Of a DNA stretch of 64,000 bases, positions 21,370 through 35,485 are shown piece by piece (the stretch's first letter is position 1; each line of letters begins with the position of its first letter). This DNA comes from Crossaster papposus (taxonomy: Eukaryota > Echinodermata > Asteroidea > Velatida > Solasteridae). The DNA lies in contig JBAIAA010000009.1 of the NCBI GenBank assembly GCA_037893245.1, positions 744,001 through 808,000 of the forward strand. The letters are read 5' to 3'. The notes under the pieces are model-generated. The model saw nothing but the letters and a program-made list of their open reading frames with translations. It ran no database searches and was not told where the DNA came from. A program made the translations under genes and the position numbers.

Positions 21370-24300
21370 GTGTAGATCCATACACATAAGAAAACATGGC
21401 TGCGAATGAGGATAATGTTCTCAACATATATATGAGCTGCGAACCTCAACGTTGTTCGAGAATGAAAAGACATTCACCACCTCCACATCTGAGCTAACAC
21501 ATCGCCAAAATTCTCACCGGAAGAGACCAACACTTTGAGACTCATGCGTCAGGACACTGGCGGCATAGGCCTATGCGGCAATACACGTGTACACGCATAA
21601 ACATAAGAAAACATGGCTGCGAATGAGGATAATGTTATGAACTTATATCTGAGCTGCGAACCTCAACGTTGTTCGAGAATGAAGAGACACTCACCAGCTC
21701 GACATCCGAGCCAAAATATGTCCAAATTTCTCACTGGAAAAAAACCAAACTGTGAGACTCATGCTTCAGGACACTGGCGACATAAGCCTATGCGGCAATA
21801 CACGTGTACATACATACACATCAGAAAACATGGCTGCGAATGGGGATAATGTTCTCGACATATATCTGAGCTGCGAACCTCAACGTTGTTCGAGAATGAA
21901 GAGACACTCATCAGCTCGACATCCGAGCCAAAATATTGCCAAATTTCTCACTGGAAAAAAAACCAAACTGAGAGACTCATGCGTCAGGATAATGGCGGCA
22001 TAGGCCTATGTGGCAATACACGTGTACATACATACACATCAGAAAACATGGCTGCGAATGAGGATAATGTTCTCGACATATATCTGAGCTGCGAACCTCA
22101 ACGTTGTTCGAGAATGAAGAGACACTCATCAGCTCGACATCTGATCCAAAATATTGCCAAATTTCTCACTGGAACAAACCTAAACTGAGAGACTCATGCG
22201 TCAGGACACTGGCGGCATATGCCTAAGTGGCAATACACGTGTACATACAAACACATTAGAAAACATGGCTGCGAATGAGGATAATTTTATGAACTTATAT
22301 CTGAGCTGCGAACCTCAACGTTGTTCGAGAATGAAGTGACACTCACAAGCTCGACATCTGAGCCAAAATATTGCCAAATTGCTCACTGCAACAAACCTAA
22401 ACTGAGAAACTCATGCGTCAGGACACTGGCGGCATATGCCTATGTGGCAATACACGTGTACATACAATCACATAAGAAAACATGGCTGCGAATGAGGATA
22501 TTTTTCTCGACATATATTGGAGCTGCGAACCTCAACGTTGTTGGAGAATGAAGAGACATTCACCACCTCCACATCTGAGCTAACATATCGCCAACAATTA
22601 TCACCGGAAGAGACCAAAACTTTGAGACTCATGCGTCAGGACACGGGCGGCATAGGCCTATGAGGCAATACACGTGTACATACATACACATTAGAAAACA
22701 TGGCTGCGAATGAGGACAATTTTCTCGACATATATCTGAGCTGCGAGCCTTAACGTTGTTCGAGAATGAAGAGACACTCACCAGCTCGACATCCGAGCCA
22801 AAATATTGCAAAATTTCTCCCTGAAAAAAACCCCAAACTGTGAGACTCATGCGTTAGGACACTGGCGGCATAGGCCTATGTGGCAATACACGTGTACATC
22901 CATACACATAAGACAACATGGCTGCGAATGAGGATAATTTTGTCGACATATATCTGAGCTTCGAGCCTCAACGTTGTTCGAGAATGAAGAGACACTCACC
23001 AGCTCGACATCCGAGCCAAAATATTGCCAAATTTCTCACTGGAAAAACCCAAACTGAGACACTCATGCGTCAGGATACTGGCGCCATAGGCCTATGTGGC
23101 AATACACGTGTACATACATACACATCAGAAAACATGGCTGCGAAAAGAGGATAATGTTCTCGACATATATGTGAGCTGCGAACCTCAACGTTGTTCAAGA
23201 ATGAAGAGACACTCACCAGCTCGACATCTGAGCCAAAATATTGCCAAATTTCTCACTGGTACAAACCTAAACTGAGAGACTCATGCGTCAGGACACTGGC
23301 GGCATATGCCTATGTGGCAATACACGTGTACCTACAAACACATACGAAAACATGGCTGCGAATGAGGATGTTTTTCTCGACATATATCTGAGCTGCGAAC
23401 CTCAACGTTGTTCGAGAATAAAAAGACATTCACCACCTCCACATCTGAGATAACACATCGCCAAAATTCTCACCGGAAGAGACCAAAACTTTGAGACTCA
23501 TGCGTCAGGACACTGGCGGCATAGGCCTATGCGGCAATACACGTGTACACGCATAAACATAAGAAAACATGGCTGCGAATGAGGATAATGTTATGAACTT
23601 ATATCTGAGCTGCGAATCTCAACGTTGTTCGAGAATGAAGAGACACTCACCAGCTCGACATCCGAGCCAAAATATTGCCAAACTTTTCACTGGAAAAACA
23701 AACAAACTGAGAGACTCATGCGTCAGGATACTGGCGGCATAGGCCTATGTGGCAATACACGTGTACATACATACACATCAGAAAACATGGCTGCGAATGA
23801 GGATAATGTTCTCAACATATATCTGAGCTGCGAACCTCAACGTTGTACGAACATAAAAAGATCACCTCCACATCTGAGGTAACACATCGTCAAAATTCTC
23901 ACCGGAACAGACCAAAACTTTGAGACTCATGCGTCAGGACACTGGCGGCATAGGCCTATGAGGCAATACACGTGTACATACATACACATAAGAAAACATG
24001 GCTACGAATGAGGATATTTTTGTCGACATATATCTGAGCTGCGAACCTCAACGTTGTTCGAGAATGAAGAGACACTCACCAGCTCGACATCCGAGCCAAA
24101 ATATGTCCAAATTTCTCAATGGAAAAAAAACAAACTGTGAGACTCATGCTTCAGGACACTGGCGACATAAGCCTATGCGGCAATACACGTGTACACGCAT
24201 AAACATAAGAAAACATGGTTGCGAATGAGGATAATTTTATGAACTTATATCTGAGATGCGAACCTCAACGTTGTTCGAGAATGAAGAGACACACACCAGC

Positions 24301-27300
24301 TCGACATCCGAGCCAAAATATTGCCAAATTTCTCACTGGAAAAAAACCAAACTGAGAGACTCATGCGTCAGGACACTGGCGGCATAGGCCTATGTGGCAA
24401 TACACGTGTACATACAAACACATTAGAAAACATGGCTGCGAATGAGGATAATTTTATGAACTTATATCTGAGATGCGAACCTCAACGTTGTTCGAGAATG
24501 AAGAGACACTCATCAGCTCGACATCTGATCCAAAATATTGCCAAATTTCTCACTGGAACAAACCTAAACTGAGAGACTCATGCGTCAGGACACTGGCGGC
24601 ATATGCCTAAGTGGCAATACACGTGTACATACAAACACATTAGAAAACATGGCTGCGAATGAGGATAATTTTATGAACTTATATCTGAGCTGCGAACCTC
24701 AACGTTGTTCGAGAATGAAGGGACACTCACCAGCTCGACAGCTGAGCCAAAATATTGCCAAATTGCTCACTGCAACAAACCTAAACTGAGAAACTCATGC
24801 GTCAGGACACTGGCGGCATATGCCTATGTGGCAATACACGTGTACATACAATCACATAAGAAAACATGGCTGCGAATGAGGATATTTATCTCGACATATA
24901 TTGGAGCTGCGAACCTCAACGTTGTTGGAGAATGAAGAGACATTCACCACCTCCACATCTGAGCTAACATATCGCCAACAATTATCACCGGAAGAGACCA
25001 AAACTTTGAGACTCATGCGTCAGGACACGGGCGGCATAGGCCTATGAGGCAATACACGTGTACATACATACACATTAGAAAACATGGCTGCGAATGAGGA
25101 CAATTTTCTCGACATATATCTGAGCTGCGAGCCTTAACGTTGTTCGAGAATGAAGAGACACTCACCAGCTCGACATCCGAGCCAAAATATTGCAAAATTT
25201 CTCCCTGAAAAAACCCCCAAACTGTGAGACTCATGCGTTAGGACACTGGCGGCATAGGCCTATGTGGCAATACACGTGTACATCCATACACATAAGACAA
25301 CATGGCTGCGAATGAGGATAATTTTGTCGACATATATCTGAGCTTCGAGCCTCAACGTTGTTCGAGAATGAAGAGACACTCACCAGCTCGACATCCGAGC
25401 CAAAATATTGCCAAATTTCTCACTGGTACAAACCTAAACTGAGAGACTCATGCGTCAGGACACTGGCGGCATATGCCTATGTGGCAATACACGTGTACCT
25501 ACAAACACATTAGAAAACATGGCTGCGAATGAGGATGTTTTTCTCGACATATATCTGAGCTGCGAACCTCAACGTTGTTCGAGAATAAAAAGACATTCAC
25601 CACCTCCACATCTGAGATAACACATCGCCAAAATTCTCACCGGAAGAGACCAAAACTTTGAGACTCATGCGTCAGGACACTGGCGGCATAGGCCTATGCG
25701 GCAATACACGTGTACACGCATAAACATAAGAAAACATGGCTGCGAATGAGGATAATGTTATGAACTTATATCTGAGCTGCGAACCTCAACGTTGTTCGAG
25801 AATGAAGAGACACTCACCAGCTCGACATCCGAGCCAAAATATTGCCAAACTTTTCACTGGAAAAACTAACAAACTGAGAGACTCATGCGTCAGGATACTG
25901 GCGGCATAGGCCTATGTGGCAATACACGTGTACATACATACACATCAGAAAACATGGCTGCGAATGAGAATATTTTTGTCGACATATATCTGAGCTGCGA
26001 ACCTCAACGTTGTACGAAAATAAAAAGATCACCTCCACATCTGAGGTAACACATCGTCAAAATTCTCACCGGAACAGACCAAAACTTTGAGACTCATGCG
26101 TCAGGACACTGGCGGCATAGGCCTATGCGGAAATACACGTGAACACGCATAAACATAAGAAAACATGGCTGCGAATGAGGATAATGTTATGAACCTATAT
26201 CTGAGCTGCGAACCTCAACGTTGTTCGAGAATGAAGAGACACTCACCAGCTCGACATCCGAGCCAAAATATGTCCAAATTTCTCACTGGAACAAAACCAA
26301 ACTGTGAGACTCATGCTTCAGGACACTGGCGACATAAGCCTATGCGGCAATACACGTGTACACGCATAAACATAAGAAAACATGGTTGCGAATGAGGATA
26401 ATTTGATGAACTTATATCTGAGATGCGAACCTCAACGTTGTTCGAGAATGAAGAGACACACACCAGCTCGACATCCGAGCCAAAATATTGCAAAATTTCT
26501 CCCTGAAAAAAAACCCAAAAATGTGAGACTCATGCGTTAGGACACTGGCGGCATAGGCCTATGTGGCAATACACGTGTACATACATACACATCAGAAAAC
26601 ATGGCTGCGAAAAGAGGATAATTTTGTCGACATATATCTGAGCTTCGAGCCTCAACGTTGTTCGAGAATGAAGAGACACTCACCAGCTCGACATCCGAGC
26701 CAAAATATTGCCAAATTTCTCACTGGAAAAACCCAAACTGAGACACTCATGCGTCAGGATACTGGCGCCATAGGCCTATGTGGCAATACACGTGTACATA
26801 CATACACATCAGAAAACATGGCTGCGAAAAGAGGATAATGTTCTCGACCTATATGTGAGCTGCGAACCTCAACGTTGTTCAAGAATAAAGAGACACTCAC
26901 CAGCTCGACATCTGAGCCAAAATATTGCCAAATTTCTCACTGGTACAAACCTAAACTGAGAGACTCATGCGTCAGGACACTGGCGGCATATGCCTATGTG
27001 GCAATACACGTGTACCTACAAACACATCAGAAAACATGGCTGCGAATGAGGATGTTTTTCTCGACATATATCTGAGCTGCGAACCTCAACGTTGTTTGAA
27101 AATGAAGAGACATTCACAACCTCCACATCTGAGCTAACACATCGCCAAAATTCTCACCGGAAGAGACCAAAACTTTGAGACTCATGCGTCAGGACACTGG
27201 CGGCATAGGCCTATGCGGCAATACACGTGTACACGCATAAACATAAGAAAACATGGCTGCGAATGAGGATAATTTTATGAACTTATATCTGAGATGCGAA

Positions 27301-30300
27301 CCTCAACGTTGTTTGAGAATGAAGAGACACACACCATCTCGACATCCGAGCCAAAATATTGCCAAATTTCTCACTGAAAAAAACCCAAACTGTGAGACTC
27401 ATGTTAGGACACTGGCGGCATAGGCCTATGTGGCAATACACGTGTACATACATACACATCCGAAAACATGGCTGCGAATGAGGATAATGTTCTCGACATA
27501 TATCTGAGCTGCGAACCTCAACGTTGTACGAGAATGAAGATACACTCACCAGCTCGACATCCGAGCCAAAATATTGCTAAACTTTTCACTGGAAAAACAA
27601 ACAAACTGAGAGACTCATGCGTCAGGATACTGGCGGCATAGGCCTATGTGGCAATACACGTGTACATACATACACATCAGAAAACATGGCTGCGAATGAG
27701 GATAATGTTCTCAACATATATCTGAGCTGCGAACCTCAACGTTGTACGAAAATAAAAAGATCACCTCCACATCTGAGGTAACACATCGTCAAAATTCTCA
27801 CCGGAAAAGACCAAAACTTTGAGACTCATGCGTCAGGACACTGGCGGCATAGGCCTATGAGGCAATACACGTGTACATACATACACATAAGAAAACATGG
27901 CTACGAATGAGGATATTTTTGTCGACATATATCTGAGCTGCGAACCTCAACGTTGTTCGAGAATAAAAAGACATTCACCACCTCCACATCTGAGCTAACA
28001 CATCGCCAAAATTCTCACCGGAAGAGACCAAAACTGTGAGACTCATGCTTCAGGACACTGGCGACATAAGCCTATGCGGCAATACACGTGTACACGCATA
28101 AACATAAGAAAACATGGTTGCGAATGAGGATAATTTTATGAACTTATATCTGAAATGCGAACCTCAACGTAGTTCGAGAATGAAGAGACACACACCAGCT
28201 CGACATCCGAGCCAAACTATTGCCAAATTTCTCACTGAAAAAAACCCAAACTGAGAGACTCATGCGTCAGGATAATGGCGGCATAGGCCTATGTGGCAAT
28301 ACACGTGTACATACAAACACATCAGAAAACATGGCTGCGAATGAGGATATTTTTATGAACTTATATCTGAGCTGCGAACCTCAACGTTGTTCGAGAATGA
28401 AGGGACACTCACCAGCTCGACATCTGAGCCGAAATATTGCCAAATTGCTCACTGCAACAAACCTAAACCGAGAGACTCATGCGTCAGGACACGGGCGGCA
28501 TAGGCCTATGAGGCAATACACGTGTACATACATACACATAAGAAAACATGGCTGCGAATGAGGGCAATTTTCTCGACATATATCTGAGCTGCGAGCCTTA
28601 ACGTTGTTCGAGAATGAAGAGACGCTCACCAGCTCGACATCCGAGCGAAAATATTGCAAAATTTCTCCCTGAAAAAAACCCAAACTGTGAGACTCATGCG
28701 TTAGGACACTGGCGGCATAGGCCTATGTGGCAATACACGTGTACATACATACACATCAGAAAACATGGCTGCGAATGAGGATAATGTTCTCAATATATAT
28801 CTGAGCTGCGAACCTCAACGTTGTTTGAGAATGAAAAGACATTCACCACCTCCACATCTGAGTTAACACATCGCCAAAATTCTCACCGGAAGACACCAAA
28901 ACTTTGAGACTCATGCGTCAGGACAATGGCGGCATAGGCCTATGAGGCAATACACCTGTACATACATACACATAAAACAACATGGCTGCGAATGAGGACA
29001 ATTTTCTCGACATATATCTGAGCTGCGAGCCTCAACGTTGTTCGATAATGAAGAGAAACTCACCAGATTGACATCCGAGCCAAACTATTGCCAAATTTCT
29101 CACTGAAAAAAAACCCAAACTGAGAGACTCATGCTTCAGGACACTGGCGGCATATGCCTATGTGGCAATACACGTGTACATACAAACACATCAGAAAACA
29201 TGGCTGCGAATGAGGATATTTTTCTCGACATATATCTGAGCTGCGAACCTCGACGTTATTGGAGAATGAAGAGACATTCACCACCTCCACATCTGAGCTA
29301 ACATATCGCCAAAATTCTCACCGGAAGAGACCAAAACTTTGAGACTCATGCGTCAGGACACTGGCGGCATAGGCCTATGCGGCAATACACGTGTACACGC
29401 ATAAACATAAGAAAACATGGCTGCGAATGAGGATAATGTTATGAACTTATATCTGAGCTGCGAACCTCAACGTTGTTCGAAAATGAAGAGACCCTCGCCT
29501 GCTCGACATCTGAGCCAAAATGTTTCCAAATTTCTCACTGGAAAAAACCCAAACTGTGAGACTCATACGTCAGGACACCGGCGGCATAGGCCTATGAGGC
29601 AATACACGTGTACATACATACACATAAGAAAACATGGCTGCGAATGAGGACAATTCTCTCGACATATATCTGAGCTGCGAGCCTCAACGTTGTTCGAGAA
29701 TGAAGAGACACTCACCAGCTCGACATCCGATCCAAAATATTGCCAAATTTCTCACTGAAAAAAACCCCAAACTGTGAGACTCATGCGTTAGGACACTGGC
29801 GGCATAGGCCTATGAGGCAATACACGTGTATATCCATACACATAAGAAAACATGGCTGCGAATGAGGACAATTTTCTCGACATATATCTGAGCTGCGAGC
29901 CTCAACGTTGTTCGAGAATTAAGCGACACTCACCAGCTCGACATCCGAGCCAAAATATTGCCAAATTTCTCACTGGAAAAACCCAAACTGAGAGACTCGT
30001 GCGTCAGGACACTGGCGGCATATGCATATGTGGCAATACACGTGTACATACAAACACATCAGAAAACATGGCTGCGAATGAGGATATTTTTCTCGACATA
30101 TATCTGAGCTGCGAACCTCAACGTTATTGGAGAATGAAGAGACATTCACCACCTCCACATCTGAGCTAACATATCGCCAAAATTCTCACCGGAAGAGACC
30201 AAAACTTTGAGACTCATGCGTCAGGACACTGGCGGAAGAGGTCTATGCGGCAATACACTTGTACACGCATAAACATAAGAAAACATGGCTGCGAATGAGG

Positions 30301-31981
30301 ACAATTTTCTCGACATATATCTGAGCTGCGAGCCTCAACGTTGTTCGAGAATTAAGAGACACTCACCAGCTCGACATCCGAGCCAAAATATTGCCAAATT
30401 TTGCACTGAAAAAAACGAACAAACTGGGAGACTCATGCGTCAGGATACTGGCGGCATAGGCCTATGTGGCAATACACGTATACATACATACACATCAGAA
30501 AACATGGCTGCGAATGAGGATAATGTTCTCAACATATATCTGAGCTGCGAACCTCAACGTTGTTCGAGAATGAAAAGACATTCACCACCTCCACATCTGA
30601 GTTAACACATCGCTAAAATTCTCACCGGAAGACACCAAAACTTTGAGACTCATGCGTCAGGAAACTGGAGGCATAGGCCTATGAGGCAATACACGTGTAC
30701 ATACCTACACATAATAAAACATGGCTGTGAATGAGGACAATTTTCTCGACATATATCTGAGCTGCGAGCCTCAACGTTGTTAGAGAATTAAGAGACACTC
30801 ACCAGCTCGACATCCCCGCCAAAATATTGCCAAATTTCTCACTGAAAAAAACCCCAAACTGTTTTACTCATGCGTTAGGACACTGGCGGCATAGGCCTAT
30901 GAAGCAATACACGTGTACATCCATACACATAAGAAAACATGGCTGCGAATGAGGACAATTTTCTCGACATATATCTGAGCTGCGAGCCTCAACGTTGTTC
31001 GAGAATTAAGAGACACTCACCAGCTCGACATCCGAGCCAAAATATTGCCAAATTTTTCACTGGAAAAACAAACAAACTGAGAGACTCATGCGTCAGGATA
31101 CTGGCGGCATAGGCCTATGTGGCAATGCACGTGTACATACATACACATCAGAAAACATGGCTGCGAATGAGGATAGTGTTCTCAATATATATCTGATCTG
31201 CGAACCTCAACGTTGTTCGAGAATGAAAAGACATTCACCACCTCCACATCTGAGCTAACACATCGCCAAAATTCTCACCGGAAGAGACCAAAACTTTGAG
31301 ACTCATGCGTCAGGACACTGGCGGCATAGGCCTATGAGGCAATACACGTGTACATCCATACACATAAGAAAACATGACTGCGAATGAGGACAATTTTCTC
31401 GACATATATCTGAGCTGCGAGCCTCAACGTTGTTCGAGAATTAAGAGATACTCACCAGCTCGACATCCGAGCCAAAATATTGTCAAATTGTTCACTGGCA
31501 AAACAAACAAACTGAGAGACTCATGCGTCAGGATACTGGCGGCATAGGGCTATGTGGCAATACACGTGTACATACATACACATCAGAAAACATGGCTGCG
31601 AATGAGGATAATGTTCTCAACATATATCTGATCTCCGAACCTCAACGTTGTTCGAGAATGAAAAGACATTCACCACCTCCACATCTGAGCTAACACATCG
31701 CCAAAATTCTCACCAAAAGAGACCAAAACTTTGAGACTCATGCGTCAGGACACTGGCGGCATAGGCCTATGAGGCAATACACGTGTACATCCATACACAT
31801 AAGAAAACATGGCTGCGAATGAGGACAATTTTCTCGACATATATCTGAGCTGCGAGCCTCAACGTTGTTCGAGAATTAAGAGATACTCACCAGCTCGACA
31901 TCCGAGCCAAAATATTGCCAAATTTCTCACTGAAAAAAACCCCAAACTGTGAGACTCATGCGTTAGGACACTGGCGGCATA
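21370..31981. repeat. 217-bp tandem satellite, block 2
   Basis: This has the same monomer as block 1 but with more substitutions and a mosaic of segmental duplications. Segments near 22,150-23,035 recur near 24,534-25,419 (spacing 2384). Segments near 22,940-23,390 recur near 26,620-27,075 (spacing 3684). A third offset of about 2166 links about 23,260 to about 25,425. The spacings are close to multiples of 217. From 29.6 kb the GAGGACAATTTTCTCGAC and GAGAATTAAGAGACACTC variants dominate. Confidence 0.95.
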
Positions 31982-32361
31982 TAGTCAGGTGGCTTAGCAA
32001 ATTTAACGTTACCGGCCGGACAAAAGTACCAAATTTGGCTTGGAGTTTCTTTTCGACCTATCTATTGATTTTATCCGTGGAACCCACTTGATCGGTTCCG
32101 ATTTTCCAAGATGGCGGCCAAAATCCAAGATGGCCGCCAGAAACAAAGGAAATGTCATATCTGGCTGTAAAAATCGGAAATGAACAAATGAGGTGTCAAT
32201 TCAGGTGTTTCCGGGGTCACTGAAACAGATGCTGGTCATGGCATGTTGCTCGGGTCACCCATTTCCAAGATGGCGGCAAAATTTCAAAATGGCCACCCAA
32301 AAAAAGGAAATTACGTATATCTGACTGTGAAAATCGGAAATGAACAAATGAGGTGTCAATT
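31982..32361. repeat. Left terminal inverted repeat of the foldback element
   Basis: This aligns with the reverse complement of 35486-35883 with few mismatches and small indels. It contains two versions of an internal subrepeat with the words GAAATGAACAAATGAGGTGT and CCAAGATGGCGGC. Homology to the right arm continues from 32530 to about 32,615 after an intervening 168-bp insertion. Confidence 0.85.
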
Positions 32362-32378
32362 AAGTTAATACATATGAT

Positions 32379-32511
32379 GTCACACGCGCTACGCGTACGC
32401 GCTAATCGCACGTACAACCGGGCGGAGCGGTGAGGTCAAACACACTTTGTTTGACCTCACCGCTCCGCCCGGTTGTACGTGCGATAAGCGCGTACGCGTA
32501 GCGCGCGTGAC
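32379..32511. repeat. Near-perfect hairpin, 63-bp arms and 7-bp loop
   Basis: Arms 32379-32441 and 32449-32511 are inverted copies with two mismatches by eye. The arms are GC-rich (GGGCGGAGCGGTGAGGTC) and include alternating CG/CGTACG stretches. The hairpin lies inside a 168-bp segment (32362-32529) that is absent from the right inverted repeat, so it looks like a nested miniature insertion within the left arm. Confidence 0.9.
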
Positions 32512-33059
32512 GTAAATGCAACCCCTTTATTCAGGGGTTTCTTGGGTCACTGAAACAGATGCTGGTCATGGCATTTTGCTTGGGTCACCCATTTCCAAGA
32601 TGGCGGCCAATATAACAAAAAATACACATTGTCACTGTTAAGTACATATATACTGGTAGTATTCAGGAATTTTATCTACAATTTTGCAATACAATGTATT
32701 CGTAACGGAACTGGGTATGGCCTATTATGCCGACTCGTATGCACGTCTAGTTAATCTAAAAATATATTGCTCATGTATAGGATCACGCGTTCATACTGCG
32801 TGATACATGGCGCAGCGGCCAATCATCAACGCACGGCTGCATGATCAGCGTTAAGCAACCAATTACTGGTTCACGTAGCTTCTGCCCGGTGACTGGTTAG
32901 CGCGTGGTGACCAATCGCCGTAGCGCATTTTCGCGACTTCTGGGGCCTTTTGCGCCGTTTCTAGTCAGTTCGGTGGATGGCGTCAATGCTAGAAGAAGTA
33001 CCTGAAGTACCCACAGAATTACTGTGGGCACAATTGCGAAGTGAGAGTCGTGGGTGTGA

Positions 33060-35140
33060 GGTTTAAGGAGGCTTGCCAAGTTACCTGCATGATATATACG
33101 ACCGTAGTAAGATTAACCTCGCTGAGGAATATCATGAGGAGGTGAAGGCATGCCTGATAGAATTCAAGGATGTATTTTTTTCTGAAGCACCACATCAGTA
33201 CGGGCGATGCGAGGCCTTTCAAGGAGAGGACTCGGCGCCATCCCTTGTGTAATCAGGAGAAAATATAGAGGCAGGTTGGAGATTTGAAGAAGCGAGGGTT
33301 TATCGAGTCCCTGGGCTGCAAATGTTGTGTTAGTCCGGAAGAAGGACGGAACTAATAAGCGATTTTGTGTCGACTATCGGGGTCTGAATAAGGTAAAAAT
33401 GAAATATGCTTACCCTGTCCCTCGTAACGACGAGAAACTAGATGCGTTGGTGGGTGCAGAGTGGTTTTCCACTCTCGATTTAGCGTCCGGGTATTGGCAG
33501 GTCGACCTCGATGAGGATGCCAACCAGAAGTCAACCTTTGTAGTGCGGAACGGTTTATACAGCTGCGCTGCATGCCCTTTGGTCTGTGCAACACCCCTGC
33601 GACATTTGAAAGGTTGATGAAGAGGGTGATGATCGACAGGTCTTCAGTGGGACATCCTGCTGATATACCTGGACGATGTCATGGTGTCACGATGTCATGG
33701 CAAGAATGTGAAAGAGGAGATTAAACGACTGTGAGTCGTCTTCTCCAGGTTGAGGCGAGCTGGTTTAAAGTTGAAGCCTATAGTAAGTGCTTCTTGTTTC
33801 AGAGATCAGTTGGGATATTTGGGACATATTGTGTCGCCTGAAGGTGTGGCTACCGACTTTGAGAAGGTTCGGGCCGTGGCCAATTGGCCAACAGCTATGT
33901 GTGTTAAGAAAGTTCGAAGCTAATTAGGCCTCGCTTTCTATTATCGGAAGTTTGTCCGGGGATTTGCAGAGGTTGATTCACCGTTGCATGCGCTGACTGA
34001 AAAGTCGCGTGAGTTCCAGTGGACAGATGCCTTCCAACAGGCATTTGTTGAGTTTAAGCAGAGGCTGCAGACAGCACCGGTGTTGGCATACCCCGTTCCA
34101 TGATAGCGACTACATCTTAGATACAAATGCTAGTGGGGATGGGATTGGGGCAGTTTTGTCTCATATCCATGATGGGGAAGAGAATGTCCTCGCATTTGCG
34201 AGCTGTAAACTCAGCAAGGCAGAGAGGAACTACTGTGCTACCCGGAGAGAACGTCTGGTGGGAGTTGTCTACCTCAGGAAGTTTAGACAGTTCCTGTATG
34301 GTCAGAATTAAGGTGCTACTCCGAACCGACCATGCTGCTCTTAGGTGGTTGCTTAATTTTAAGCACCCCGAGGATCAGCTTGCCAGGTGGCTGGAAGTGA
34401 TCAGCGAGTACGATTTGACGATTCAACACAGACCTGGGCGGAAGCATGGAAATGCTGATGGGTTGTCCCGGAAGGCCTGCAAACAGTGTGGTCGTGCTGA
34501 CGCTGATGAAGCGCCAAAGACCGTTGAGGCTTCGAATAAGGCCAATGTGACAACGATCAGTGAGGTTGACGAATGTCGCCATGAGGTTGACTCTGACGTG
34601 CCGATCCCAGAGGCGAGGGTGAGGGGCATCTTTGCTCAACCACACTTACCTAAGGATGCAGTCAGAGAGGGTCAACTTGGTGACGGAAGTATTGGTTGGA
34701 TGATTAGGGGAAAGGAGTCGGGCGCCTCCTTGGCACACAAGACCCTCTGGTCCTCTTGGGATCAGTTGGAGGTGCAGGACGGTGTCCTAGAAATTTGGAG
34801 TCCGGCGATGGGAAGTCCGTGAGGTTGCGACTAGTACTTCCTGAGAAATTTAGAGAGGTCGTACTTCAGGAGCTGCATGGTGGCCGGACAAGTGGCCAGA
34901 CGAGTGGCCATTTAGGGGTTAATTAGACTTTGGCCAAGGTCAAGTTGCTATACTATTGGCCCGGAATGTCTGCGGGTGTGAGGTCATTTATCAGACTAGA
35001 TGTTGCGAGCTGTGTGGGAGGAGGAAATCTCCTGCGAAGTAAAGAGTTTCCCCGCTCAAACAGTATTTGGTGGTCGAGCCCATGGAGAAAGTGGCTGTGG
35101 ACTTGCTGGGGCCACTTCCTCGGTGTGACACTCTAGGAAA
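33060..35140 (+). pseudogene. Decayed Ty3/Gypsy pol fragment inside the foldback element
   Basis: Pol segments appear in order across several frames with stops. There is a pre-RT region near 33,070-33,200, and RT blocks KDGTNKRFCVDYRGLN and STLDLASGYWQVDL near 33,340-33,510. A YLDD-type block lies near 33,668. RNase H follows (LDTNASGDGIGAVL near 34,110 and RTDHAALRWLL near 34,320). Integrase zinc-finger and core remnants run near 34,900-35,120. There is no gag, LTR, primer site or intact frame. It is a different lineage from the intact Gypsy element to the right. It could have been captured by the transposon or have inserted into it long ago. Confidence 0.8.
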
Positions 35141-35485
35141 CCTGCAAAAAGGTATCCTGAGAGGATAGGCTTCCCGCCAGATATAGGGATTAGTAGCCAT
35201 CACCAAGGAACACCTATTTGGACGGCAAGCTGGTGCAGGAAGAAGCGCCAGTTTTGACCGCCAGTTTTGTCGAAGTTAATCCGTCACATCCTACATCACA
35301 TTAACATATTCTTAACACTTTATAAGATACATCTGTGCTGAATCTAACAATGATTTTACACCTATAATACAAATTTCCGTCACTTAAATGTAGTTGGCGG
35401 CCATTCCGAAATTTGGCAGCCATCTTGGAAATGGGTGACCTGAGCAAAATGCCATGATGGCCAGCATATATTTCAGGAACCCCTG
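35141..35485. other. Foldback element interior next to the right arm
   Basis: There is no coding signal. The first part is AT-rich unique sequence. From about 35,395 there are further copies of the arm subrepeat with CCATCTTGG-type motifs, which match the inner part of the left arm (32,530-32,615). Confidence 0.6.

Noticed and set aside
32217..32417. Short minus-strand frame over the hairpin arm
   Set aside because: It lies in inverted-repeat non-coding sequence and has no domain or conservation in the other arm.
33060..35140. Functional or domesticated Gypsy gene in the foldback element
   Set aside because: RT, RNase H and integrase parts lie in different frames with internal stops, and gag, LTRs and primer site are missing.
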